A stretch of DNA of 64,000 nucleotides, from contig DHZH01000007.1 in assembly GCA_002414385.1 (NCBI GenBank), forward strand, positions 173,477 to 237,476, written 5' to 3'. Source of the stretch: Gammaproteobacteria bacterium UBA5109 (GTDB lineage: Bacteria; Pseudomonadota; Gammaproteobacteria; Pseudomonadales; Pseudohongiellaceae). The notes under the pieces are model-generated. The model saw nothing but the letters and a program-made list of their open reading frames with translations, did no database searches and was not told the origin of the DNA. Of this stretch, positions 36,551 through 44,958 are shown one piece after another. The position numbers were made by a program, and so were the translations under genes. How positions within the stretch are numbered: position 1 is the first letter of the stretch; every line of letters starts with the position of its first letter.

Positions 36551-37735
36551 TCATTCACAGTAATTATTCTGCAAGGTTTCACCGGCGAAGCGGGCGGCAA
36601 ACCAGTCTGCAGCCATCGAGCCTCCCGGAGCAAAAACGCCAAAATGATCTGCTCCGGCCATTTCGATGTAGGTGACCATGCTGTCTTGTTCACAAAGGTC
36701 CGCAACCACCTCCCGGGTTAATTCGACCGGGACATCAATATCTTCGTCGCCCTGGACAATCAAGAAGGGGATCGAATCGTTTATAGGCAGAAATTCATCA
36801 TTTTCTTCCAGCCAGGCACGCCAGGCTGTTCCAGGCTCCAGTGCCTCTTCTTTGGCATAGGGCTCAGATATCTGGGCAGCAGCCGCAAAAATTTCATAGC
36901 ATCCCCAGGATTGAGCCGTCAGCATTTCCAGACCAGCTTCCGTCAGAATATCACTGAGTTTCAATTCAGGGTGTCCAACCTGCAGGCCTGCCATGCGCAT
37001 AATGAAATAACCATTATTTGCCGGGATGCCGAGATCATAAAACGACAAGTCAAGGTGTCTGGAAGCCGGGGCCAGCGGGATGGCGCCAGCCAGATTCAGT
37101 TCCGGGGCATATTCTTCTGCGATGTGGGCCGCCCATAGGGCAGTCTGCCCGCCCTGGGAGAATCCATAGATTCCGACGTCATTGCCAGCCATCGCCGAGG
37201 GTAAATTCTGAGCGGCACGGACAATATCAAAAGAGGCCTTGGCCTGGGCTGCACCCTGTAAGTAGGCGGTTGGCCCGGGTGTGCCTGAACCCTGATAGTC
37301 GCTCATGACTACGATATATCCTCGCCCCAGCAGGCTTTCGATACCGGGAACCCTGCTTGACCCATCCTGCGCCTGATAGAGATTGTTCCGGGAGGGGGCA
37401 CAGGAATCCTGCGTTCCAGTGGTTCCAGTTGCCCAGATGATTACTTCCCGTTCCGATCGAGCCGGAAAGCGTGGAATATAAATTTCTCCGGAGACATATT
37501 CCAGATCCCCGCCAGCGCCTTCACTGACATAAATGACATTCCATCCCTGGGCATTCAGCGGCGCATCCTGTCGTTCCTGTATCCAGTGGATGTCGCCACG
37601 TTGTGCACCGGCCGGAACAGATAAGGGGACCCAGTCCCAGAAGGCACTGCCGGATGGCCCCTCTACAGGGTCCTGTGCCTGTACTGGTGACAGAAAAACG
37701 CTGATTGAAACTAGAAAAAACAGGATTTTGTTCAT
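36551..37735 (-). CDS. Exported alpha/beta hydrolase of the secretory lipase (LIP) family
   Basis: 394 residues from ATG 37735 (GGGGGAG upstream). Signal peptide ILFFLVSISVFLSPVQA. Nucleophile in GIYGFSQGGQTALWA, acid in IVQGDEDIDVPVEL and His in AGADHFGVFAPGG give a complete triad. LIP-family enzymes cleave lipid or small esters extracellularly. Not obviously in an operon. Confidence 0.82.
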   Translation of the reverse strand: MNKILFFLVSISVFLSPVQAQDPVEGPSGSAFWDWVPLSVPAGAQRGDIHWIQERQDAPLNAQGWNVIYVSEGAGGDLEYVSGEIYIPRFPARSEREVIIWATGTTGTQDSCAPSRNNLYQAQDGSSRVPGIESLLGRGYIVVMSDYQGSGTPGPTAYLQGAAQAKASFDIVRAAQNLPSAMAGNDVGIYGFSQGGQTALWAAHIAEEYAPELNLAGAIPLAPASRHLDLSFYDLGIPANNGYFIMRMAGLQVGHPELKLSDILTEAGLEMLTAQSWGCYEIFAAAAQISEPYAKEEALEPGTAWRAWLEENDEFLPINDSIPFLIVQGDEDIDVPVELTREVVADLCEQDSMVTYIEMAGADHFGVFAPGGSMAADWFAARFAGETLQNNYCE

Positions 37736-37963
37736 TAACTCCCCCGGCAAGTTATTTTATTTTTTGCATAGATGCATTACCAAACAACACTAACAGAACT
37801 GTATTTTTGACTGTAGTGTTATCCGGCGAAACAGTCAGTTCTATAACAGATTGAAAAGCATGAATCCCAGTTCAGGCTGCATGTCAGTGCGGATTATTTT
37901 CGTGTTTGAATGAAGTATCCAGCGACATCCCTGCCCACTGTATTTAAACCCAAACAGAACATG

Positions 37964-38539
37964 TTAAAGCTCTTCAAGCAGAACTTCGCGAAAGCGAACG
38001 ACACCCGTGCCATATTGCAGCGCGATGTAGCCTGAATCAAAGCTATCATCATTGATATCGACTGTTTCGATTCCGTTGAGGATTATCTGCAGTCGTGAAC
38101 CCTGCGCCAGGATCTCGTAGCGATTCCACTGACCGGCAGCATTAATCTGCGCTGCAGGTGGCGCAAAATTGACAATACTCCCGGTTCGATAGGTAGGATC
38201 AGGACGCTGATCATAAATGTTCACCTCATAGCAGGTCTCGGCGCCGATATTTTCACTATCGGGGCAGCGAATAAAAATACCGCTATTGGCCGGAGCATCC
38301 ACCCAGAATTCGGCGACCATACGAAAGTCATCGTAGGTATTTTCCGAGACCAGAAACCCACCTTCTCCGGCCCCTTCCACATAACCATTACTGAAAGTCC
38401 AGACAGTGTTTCCGGATTCATTCCAGTTATCCATGCTGGCACCATCAAACAATGTCATCATCGATGAACCTGAAGACATGGTGCAGGCAGCTACGAAGAG
38501 TGTCAGTAATATAAAAGTCAGTTTAATTGTATTTACCAT
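37964..38539 (-). CDS. DUF1080 lipoprotein (3-keto-disaccharide hydrolase family)
   Basis: 191 residues with a good lipobox (LTLFVAACTM) and a DUF1080 jelly-roll domain: LFDGASMDNWNESG near the N-terminus, PANSGIFIRCPDS, QWNRYEILAQGSRLQIILNG and a final IALQYGTGVVRFREVLL. Some members hydrolyse 3-keto-glycosides; here the substrate is unknown. Confidence 0.82.
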   Translation of the reverse strand: MVNTIKLTFILLTLFVAACTMSSGSSMMTLFDGASMDNWNESGNTVWTFSNGYVEGAGEGGFLVSENTYDDFRMVAEFWVDAPANSGIFIRCPDSENIGAETCYEVNIYDQRPDPTYRTGSIVNFAPPAAQINAAGQWNRYEILAQGSRLQIILNGIETVDINDDSFDSGYIALQYGTGVVRFREVLLEEL

Positions 38540-38714
38540 TTTGATCCCCGGCGATTGCTGAAAAGCTTTCTTAAATTATTGTCTGCCCACTGATGCAATG
38601 TTGAATGATAAGTTATTTTTATGCAGCAAAGATTACTCCTTTTACCGGGGAGGCTCAATTAATTATCTTGCTGTAAAGAAGGATACCCTGAAGGAATGGG
38701 AAACAGACCGGGAT

Positions 38715-39293
38715 TCAGTCACTATCGGAGTCTTCAGGACCAGTATAAAATTCCGGGACATATTTTTTGACAACATCCGATTCTGTTGACCAGGCATGAC
38801 AGGTATTGAGGACTGCCGGTCTTTTCCCTGAGGCTGTATTTTCAACGATACTGCCATTGTCCTTGCTTTTAAACGGGATAATTGTCTGGAACGCGACTGT
38901 TGCCATCGGGAAAAGCAATTCCGTAATGTGGGTGCAGCCTTTGGTACCGCCGACATGTTTCCTTACCTGGTTACGCCAGCCTCTGCCAATACTGATGCCA
39001 ATAAGCGATTTGTAATTAGGTGTGATGTCCGGACACATTTCAAAGGGACTGTTATCCGTTACTGCTTCAATATCCTTGATTTCCAGCTCATCATCAATCG
39101 TGACCCGAACCAGCATCTCATGTAATGGCTCACCAACTGCGATCTCATTGCGCCAGTCATTGGAAAATGCATAGGTCTTGGTATCGGTCATATGCCCTTC
39201 GATATCCCAAAGACCGTCCTTTCTTCGGTAACCTCGATAGGTAATGGATCGAGTGTGCAGGTGCTCCCTGTCTGTTGGTTTTGAAAGAGGCAT
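38715..39293 (-). CDS. DUF2889 protein
   Basis: 192 residues, no signal peptide. HTRSITYRGYRRKDGLWDIE, GEPLHEMLVRVTID and RGWRNQVRKHVGGTKGCTHI are the DUF2889 hallmarks. DUF2889 genes often lie in aromatic-degradation or CoA-linked clusters; role unknown. 17 bp downstream of an exported MBL-fold gene, so probably co-transcribed. Confidence 0.82.
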   Translation of the reverse strand: MPLSKPTDREHLHTRSITYRGYRRKDGLWDIEGHMTDTKTYAFSNDWRNEIAVGEPLHEMLVRVTIDDELEIKDIEAVTDNSPFEMCPDITPNYKSLIGISIGRGWRNQVRKHVGGTKGCTHITELLFPMATVAFQTIIPFKSKDNGSIVENTASGKRPAVLNTCHAWSTESDVVKKYVPEFYTGPEDSDSD

Positions 39294-39310
39294 TTGGAAT
39301 ATTCCGGATA

Positions 39311-40255
39311 TTATTGTGCAGCCATTTCATTATAGTAAGGTACAAGGCTGTTGTTCAGCCAGGTGGAAGTACTGACGGTATTTTCCCAGCCCAGTTCCTC
39401 GAGCTGCAGTGCTTCGACTACCTGATCGACAGGAACTCCCTGTTGCGCCAGTTCCTGCATGCGGCGATTCATCTCGGCAAAACGATAGCGGTAAGCAACA
39501 ACATCTTCTTTATTCATAATCCAGCCATGCCCGGGGATCAGCGTGTCAAAATCAATTTCCAGCAAGGCATCTATGGTTTCAACCCACTCCACGGCACTGC
39601 CGCCGGAGGAATAATCAATAAAGGGCATGCCGTCAATAATCAGGTCTCCTGCATGAACGGTACTCAGATCCGGAAAATAAATAACGCTGTCGCCGTCAGT
39701 ATGTCCCCGGCCAATATGATACATACGCACTTCAATGCCCCCGAGAAATACCGAAGCTTCCCGATCAAAGACGATATTCGGTTCTCCCGGCTGGCCGATG
39801 TTGAGAAAATTGGCCCGCGTATTTTTATGCCCGACAATATCAAGGCCAGTGGTCTGAAGCACACCATTGCCCTGGGCATGATCAGGATGATGGTGCGTAT
39901 TCAGAACATATTTGATCGGTAAAGGTGAAATGGTTCTGACCAGTGCCAGGATGTCATCAACCTGGTCATTAAATTTACTGTCTATCAGTATCAAGCCAGC
40001 CGGTGTCACCCTGACGGCAACATCCCCGGTCTCATGATTCAGGTCATCGCCATAACTGCGCCCGTCAGGGGTACATATTGCCCGCATACAGCGGGTAAAG
40101 GGTCCCCGAATCATGTAAAGGCCATCCTTGACGCGTTCAATCTGCATCGGTCCTTCAGGAATATCTTCCTGCTCATGACGCAAAGGTGGCTGGGAGAATA
40201 CTGATGGGGACAGCAAGAGTCCGATTAAAAGCAGATTTTTCAGATACGGGGACAT
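39311..40255 (-). CDS. Exported MBL-fold metallo-hydrolase
   Basis: 314 residues: signal peptide NLLLIGLLLSPSVFS, zinc motif NTHHHPDHAQGNGVL (HxHxDH), second-shell RGHTDGDSVIYF and TLIPGHGWIMN. Related to, but distinct from, the one at 9295. Substrate unknown. First gene of a pair with DUF2889. Confidence 0.87.
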   Translation of the reverse strand: MSPYLKNLLLIGLLLSPSVFSQPPLRHEQEDIPEGPMQIERVKDGLYMIRGPFTRCMRAICTPDGRSYGDDLNHETGDVAVRVTPAGLILIDSKFNDQVDDILALVRTISPLPIKYVLNTHHHPDHAQGNGVLQTTGLDIVGHKNTRANFLNIGQPGEPNIVFDREASVFLGGIEVRMYHIGRGHTDGDSVIYFPDLSTVHAGDLIIDGMPFIDYSSGGSAVEWVETIDALLEIDFDTLIPGHGWIMNKEDVVAYRYRFAEMNRRMQELAQQGVPVDQVVEALQLEELGWENTVSTSTWLNNSLVPYYNEMAAQ

Positions 40256-40404
40256 AATGATTCCGGTTACATTTTAGAACTATTATGCCTTATTCATTAA
40301 TGACAGTAATACCCCTGTTATACTTGTACCCAAAGGCAGGTTTTATGGCAGAGAGCTTACAATCCAGCTTATTGTCACCCGCCAATATGCTATAGAATCA
40401 AGCT

Positions 40405-41067
40405 ATGATAAAAACCCTTCCAGCAAGCTGTTTAAATGCTCTCAAGCTGTTCACCGGAAGTATTATTTTATTTTCAGCCAGCACCCTTGCCCAGCCTCAA
40501 TCCGACACCCCCGAATTTTCCTCTCTTTTTCAGCAATTGGAAGAAAACATTGCCCTGATTAATGAGCTTGATAGTGAAATCACTGAAAACACGCGCCTTC
40601 AGAATGAAATCAGAGCAAGAAGTGATCAATTGAATACAGAAAATTCTGAACTGGAACAAATCACCAGTGAATATAACCAGGCACTAGAGGCCTTAAATGC
40701 TGATATCAACACTTATATAGCGGACTGTGATGGCCAGGCCCTGAGCAACGAGGCACTCAGCCAGTGTGAAGCAAGACGGCTTCGCCTGGAAGACAGGAAT
40801 CTTCAGCTTACCAATCAGGCCGGACAAATCACTGCGCGGGAAGAACAATACAACCAGCAGGTCGAAGAAATTAATGCCAGTGAGCAGGCCCGGGCGCTGG
40901 CCGCTCAGCAGTTGTTTATCCGGCGTGCCGGGCACCTGAATACTATAGATGACATATTCCAGCAGCTACAATTGATCAACCCGCTGTTTCAGAATTGTGC
41001 TGCGCTGATTCCCAATGCGATGCTGGCCTGCGTTTCACAGGTACAATCGGGACCGGTTCTGCCATGA
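40405..41067 (+). CDS. Exported coiled-coil protein
   Basis: 220 residues: signal peptide (KLFTGSIILFSASTLAQ), then a long Gln/Glu/Asn-rich coiled coil from about residue 40 to 160 (LEENIALINELDSEITENTR, EEQYNQQVEEINASEQARAL) with four Cys that could pair (YIADCDG, LSQCEA, FQNCAAL, MLACVSQ). No family recognised. Probably a periplasmic structural or scaffolding protein. Confidence 0.7.
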   Translation: MIKTLPASCLNALKLFTGSIILFSASTLAQPQSDTPEFSSLFQQLEENIALINELDSEITENTRLQNEIRARSDQLNTENSELEQITSEYNQALEALNADINTYIADCDGQALSNEALSQCEARRLRLEDRNLQLTNQAGQITAREEQYNQQVEEINASEQARALAAQQLFIRRAGHLNTIDDIFQQLQLINPLFQNCAALIPNAMLACVSQVQSGPVLP

Positions 41068-41254
41068 AGCAAGACTGGCGGGGTGTCGGGCAACCAAAAA
41101 ATAAGCTTTCATATTCTTGAATCTACCTTAATAGTACCTTTTAACTTACTGTATTTATATATTTTATAAGTTTCAATCTTCACTCTTCTTCTCCTTAGTC
41201 TGCTCATCAAAATGACAATCAGCAAGCAATAAAATAACCCTTGCAGGTTATAAT

Positions 41255-41266
41255 CTATATATGTAG
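41255..41266. promoter_or_regulatory. Candidate PadR site before the second PadR gene
   Basis: CTATATATGTAG is an almost perfect 12-bp dyad 9 bp before the start codon. There is no clear ribosome binding site, so leaderless or repressed expression is possible. Confidence 0.35.
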
Positions 41267-41275
41267 ACTTAATCC

Positions 41276-41596
41276 ATGAATCGTATACGTAAAAGCTCAA
41301 AACAGACAATATCTGTCCTGAAGGCATTATTGAATGACTACCCGGACTGGAGTTATGGCTACGAATTGTCAAAACAGGCAGAGCTTAAATCCGGCACGCT
41401 GTACCCGATATTAATGCGTTTAAGTGACAGGGATTATCTCGACTCAAAGTGGGAGGAATCACCGGAAGCCGGGCGCCCTCCCCGGCATATGTATCGTCTG
41501 AGTACATCTGGTTTGCGCTTTGCTGAAGAGCAAATTGAAACAAGCAATGCCGCGAAGCATGCAGCTTCTTTCTCGACTGCGGGTAAGCAGGCATGA
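41276..41596 (+). CDS. PadR-family transcriptional regulator
   Basis: 106 residues; the winged helix is recognisable by YGYELSKQAELKSGTLYPIL and RLSDRDYLDSKWEES. Shorter N-terminus than the PadR at 26027. ATGA overlap with the next membrane gene. Part of the second PadR/membrane pair of the window. Confidence 0.87.
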   Translation: MNRIRKSSKQTISVLKALLNDYPDWSYGYELSKQAELKSGTLYPILMRLSDRDYLDSKWEESPEAGRPPRHMYRLSTSGLRFAEEQIETSNAAKHAASFSTAGKQA

Positions 41597-42210
41597 ACAG
41601 ACCATTCTTTCATACTCTGGTTAATTACATTATCGGTTTAGCCATAAAGATAATGCCGACCAAACGGTCTGATTGGGCTCTGGCCATGATGGCTGAAAGT
41701 AAATATCTCAGCAATGACCTTCAGGCGCTGGGATGGGCCCTGGGTTGTTTGAAAACAGCAACAATGGAGAGGATAAAAATGATGAAAACAGGAACTCTGC
41801 GTGTTTCAAAAACTGTCTTATCACTGGAAGTATTTTGTTGTTTTATTCCAGTAAGCTTAGTGTTTACTCAACTCATATACGCTGTCTTGACGGTATTGCA
41901 AGGCGAATTAAATGCTGAGAATCTTTATATATGGATTTTCTGTGCTCTAACACTGATAGGGCCGATTGGAATATTTCTTGGCATACGCCTTTTACTCAAG
42001 GGCCCTTTCAGGATAGGGAATATCCTTAAATCAACACTCTCTATCTTGGCTATCGGGGCAATTACTGCCGGAATGGCCCTGTTGTTAAGTGGCAATATAA
42101 ATCTATCGGACTGGTGGCTGGTACTGCTACTGATCTGTTTGTTACCAGCAATGACAATTTTTCACCTGATTTATCTGACACAAAACAAACAGCTCATTGC
42201 AACTCAATAA
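41593..42210 (+). CDS. Four-helix membrane protein partnered with PadR
   Basis: 205 residues; a short soluble N-terminus (KRSDWALAMMAESKYLSNDL) precedes about four membrane helices. Unlike the pair at 26355, the N-terminal HAAS domain is not evident. Likely the signal-sensing or target protein of the upstream PadR. Function unknown. Confidence 0.7.
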   Translation: MNRPFFHTLVNYIIGLAIKIMPTKRSDWALAMMAESKYLSNDLQALGWALGCLKTATMERIKMMKTGTLRVSKTVLSLEVFCCFIPVSLVFTQLIYAVLTVLQGELNAENLYIWIFCALTLIGPIGIFLGIRLLLKGPFRIGNILKSTLSILAIGAITAGMALLLSGNINLSDWWLVLLLICLLPAMTIFHLIYLTQNKQLIATQ

Positions 42211-42212
42211 AG

Positions 42213-42244
42213 GTGCAGCCCTGTAAAAACTTAAAGGGCTGCAC
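42213..42244. terminator. Hairpin after the PadR/membrane pair
   Basis: GTGCAGCCCT and its exact complement AGGGCTGCAC, 12-nt loop. No T-run follows, so it is a weak terminator or an mRNA-end hairpin. Confidence 0.45.
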
Positions 42245-42303
42245 TATTACTGACATCCACTAATACCAGACCTGGTAATAGATTAGCGTGTCCCGGTTCT
42301 GCC

Positions 42304-43020
42304 TTACATTGCCGGTTTTTCTAGAATAAACAGGAAGCGGTCTACATTTCTACCCAGTACCGGGCTGAAAATTGGCAGAGAGTGATCATCGGCACTGGTC
42401 CGGAGGATGTCCGAATCCTCTACGATCTCAAACCCGGCTTCCAGGGCCCAGCGTCTGCCAACCTCGATAGGAAGACGATGCATTGCCCGGAAATCAGTAG
42501 CTGGATCTCCAACATATTCGGTATAAACCAGCCTGCCACCGGGTTTCAGCGCATTGTAGATTTCCCGAAAAAACGCCACACCACTCTCATCATCACGATG
42601 GTGGGATTCCAGTCCGAAGACTGCAAGGTCAATGCTATTGGTCGGAACATCTGACACATTATCGACAGCCTGTAAATTGGACATGCTGGTCAGATCCTGA
42701 ATCTGTTCTGCTGGAACTCTGCCGCCGGCACCGAGATCCTGCGCATAAATCATACCGCCCGGGCCTATTGCAGCAGCCAGGACACGGGCATACCATCCCC
42801 CTCCGGAACTGATATCCAGCACAGTCATGCCTTCTTCGACACCTGCAAGGTTCATCACCTGGTACGGGCGTCTTACTCCATCCCTGGCCCGGTCAGCAGC
42901 CGGCCTTTCATCTGAGTTAAGTTTTTCCATAAAGTCCGGTGCCACAGCGTAGGTATTTGTCATCATCGACAGTGCTGCCAGCAGCATGGTGATTTTTTTA
43001 AGTGAATGTTTCATTTTCAT
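42304..43020 (-). CDS. Exported SAM-dependent methyltransferase-like protein
   Basis: 238 residues with a signal peptide (ITMLLAALSMMTNTYA) ahead of a class I methyltransferase domain: DGVRRPYQVMNLAGVEEGM, motif I MTVLDISSGGGWYARVLA, post-I and motif IV IDLAVFGLESHH, LKPGGRLVYTEY. SAM is not expected in the periplasm, so the protein may be non-enzymatic, anchored, or use another ligand. Ribosome binding site AGGAAG. Confidence 0.75.
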   Translation of the reverse strand: MKMKHSLKKITMLLAALSMMTNTYAVAPDFMEKLNSDERPAADRARDGVRRPYQVMNLAGVEEGMTVLDISSGGGWYARVLAAAIGPGGMIYAQDLGAGGRVPAEQIQDLTSMSNLQAVDNVSDVPTNSIDLAVFGLESHHRDDESGVAFFREIYNALKPGGRLVYTEYVGDPATDFRAMHRLPIEVGRRWALEAGFEIVEDSDILRTSADDHSLPIFSPVLGRNVDRFLFILEKPAM

Positions 43021-43113
43021 TTCTTCCTGAGCTTATTTATTTTGAATACTTATATGCGGTTTTGCTTAACAATTAAAGATAGGTAATTATATTCGTCTAT
43101 ACCATCTATACCA

Positions 43114-44025
43114 TCATGAAACCTTTAACGCCAGATCACGACGTCCCAGTTCTGACAGGCTTATGCCGCCAAGAACCAGTGCCAGCGAAACAGCATGGTA
43201 TTGCTCGAAGTTTTCCTGCAGAAACATGACAGCCATGATGGCGGCAAAAACCGGCACCAGGTTGATAAATACCCCTGCCCGGTTCGGACCTATCAGGGCA
43301 ACACCTTTAATAAAAAATATTTGTGCCACCAATGACGGCAGAATAGTCACTGCCAGTGCAATTAACCAGCCCTTGAAAGTAGGAGCCTGCCAGCCTTGTT
43401 GCAAAACTTCTACTGCAAGCAGTGGCAGGGAAATTATCCAGGCTGCAATCGCCATCACGGTAAACAGGCTTATTGCCCTGACCTGGGGGCGGCGACTTAA
43501 AGAAACTGAATAAACAGCGTACAGGAAACAGGCAATTAAAACGTATATATCTCCCCGATTGATCGACAGGTTTCGCAGCTCCCGCCAGCTCCCTCCCGAA
43601 GCAACAGTCACAACGCCGACCAGAGTGACCACAATACCAATGGCCTGCACCGCTGTGACTCCCTGACGAAATACCAGTAGCGTTAGTATCAGGACAAATA
43701 CCGGAACCGAGCCCTGTAAAATGCCGATATTAAGGGCGGTGGTATAGTGACCTGCCAGATAAAAAAGAAAGTTGAATACTGTAAATCCCAGACAGCCCAG
43801 CACTGTTAAAAATAATAAATGCTGCCGCAGAATCGGCCAGTCTTGTTGCAGGTATTTTCGGGCAAAAACCAGCAGGATCAGGATGACACCGAGCCAGCGA
43901 AACATGACCAGTTGCATCGGTGAAATCTGCTCAACTGCCAGGCGGCTGAATATGGTGTTCAGGCCCCAGCACCAGGTGGTAAAAACCAGTAAGCCATAGG
44001 CCTGCCAGTGGCTTCGATCTTGCAT
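43114..44025 (-). CDS. EamA/DMT-family transporter
   Basis: 303 residues with ten helices in two EamA repeats (CWGLNTIFSRLAVEQISPMQ; ILPSLVAQIFFIKGVALIG). Likely exports a metabolite or amino acid; substrate unknown. Last clear gene before the island. Confidence 0.85.
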   Translation of the reverse strand: MQDRSHWQAYGLLVFTTWCWGLNTIFSRLAVEQISPMQLVMFRWLGVILILLVFARKYLQQDWPILRQHLLFLTVLGCLGFTVFNFLFYLAGHYTTALNIGILQGSVPVFVLILTLLVFRQGVTAVQAIGIVVTLVGVVTVASGGSWRELRNLSINRGDIYVLIACFLYAVYSVSLSRRPQVRAISLFTVMAIAAWIISLPLLAVEVLQQGWQAPTFKGWLIALAVTILPSLVAQIFFIKGVALIGPNRAGVFINLVPVFAAIMAVMFLQENFEQYHAVSLALVLGGISLSELGRRDLALKVS

Positions 44026-44196
44026 GCCTGGAGTCCCTAGTTGCTATTGAATTTGAAATATTAAATCAGGAAAGACTACTTCGGCCCTCCCTGAAATGAC
44101 GAATAAACCGATTGAATGTTACATCCTTTACAGCAATTCTGACAGGCATAAAAAATAATCCAAGGGGCAGCGTGAATTGAATTACTCAGAAACGGC

Positions 44197-44218
44197 AAAG
44201 CCTGCATAAGCAGGCTTT
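44197..44218. terminator. Hairpin ahead of the oldest tRNA fragment
   Basis: AAAGCCTGC-ATAA-GCAGGCTTT, perfect 9-bp stem. It occupies the place where the tRNA-Arg terminator lies in the other repeat units; fragment C has the same type of stem (57086-57107). Confidence 0.6.
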
Positions 44219-44226
44219 AAGTTAGC

Positions 44227-44261
44227 TGGCACACCCGGCACGATTCAAATGTGCGACCTCG
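44227..44261 (-). repeat. tRNA-Arg 3' fragment A (degenerate)
   Basis: Matches the acceptor and T-arm of the tRNA-Arg at 63919 with several substitutions (T-loop CAAAT instead of CGAAC) and breaks off before the anticodon. The block at 44115-44156 (GTTACATCCTTTA, CTGACAGGCAT, A-run) matches the flank of fragment B. Likely the left boundary of the island. Confidence 0.7.
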
Positions 44262-44340
44262 CGGACAGTCACAGGCAAGTCCGGATTACCCTCTGACTAT
44301 TTCACTCCGGGAAGGACGTAAATAATTCAGTAAATTAATC

Positions 44341-44958
44341 TTATCGTGCAAGCCTGCTGGCGATATCAGCAACATGGCGGCCCTGAAACCTCGCAATATC
44401 CAGTTCCAGCTGACTAGGCTGCCTTGAGCCATCGCCATCGGCAACCGTTGAAGCGCCGTAAGGTGACCCCCCATTAATTTCTGACATATCAAGCAGCTTT
44501 TGCTCCGTATAAGGTACACCGACTACCATCATACCGTGATGGATTAGTGTCGAATGAAAGCTGGTAATTGTTGTCTCATGCCCTCCGTGCTGACTTGCAC
44601 AGCTGGTGAAAACACTGCCAACTTTTCCCACGAGTGCCCCATTCATCCATAATGCTCCAGTCTGGTCCAGAAAATTCCTCATTTGTGCACACATATTTCC
44701 AAACCGGGTTGGTGTTCCAAATATAATTGCATCAGCTTCAGCAAGTTTATCGGGCTCCGCGAAGGGAACATCCTCAAATGCTTTTCTTGTTTCCCTTGCT
44801 CCGCTTAACAAAAGCACATCTTCGGGAATCAGCTCAGGGACCTGCAGGAGCTTTACTTCCGTATTCTCAATATCTGCCGCACCGGCAGCTATTTCATTTG
44901 CTAATTGGTGCACATGCCCGTACATGCTGTAAAAAACGACTTGTATTTTGGTTTTCAT
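44341..44958 (-). CDS. wrbA: NAD(P)H:quinone oxidoreductase, WrbA type
   Basis: A flavodoxin-like FMN enzyme that reduces quinones by two electrons. 205 residues: QVVFYSMYGHVHQLANEIAA, FGTPTRFGNMCAQMRNFLDQ, SCASQHGGHETTITSF and MINGGSPYGASTV-type loop GGSPYGASTVADGDG. Start overlaps the end of the monooxygenase by ATGA. In this operon it probably keeps hydroquinone products reduced. Confidence 0.92.
   Translation of the reverse strand: MKTKIQVVFYSMYGHVHQLANEIAAGAADIENTEVKLLQVPELIPEDVLLLSGARETRKAFEDVPFAEPDKLAEADAIIFGTPTRFGNMCAQMRNFLDQTGALWMNGALVGKVGSVFTSCASQHGGHETTITSFHSTLIHHGMMVVGVPYTEQKLLDMSEINGGSPYGASTVADGDGSRQPSQLELDIARFQGRHVADIASRLAR

Noticed and set aside
38598..38789. 63-residue frame running into the DUF2889 gene
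   Set aside because: Overlaps the 3' end of DUF2889 on the other strand and has no supporting signal.
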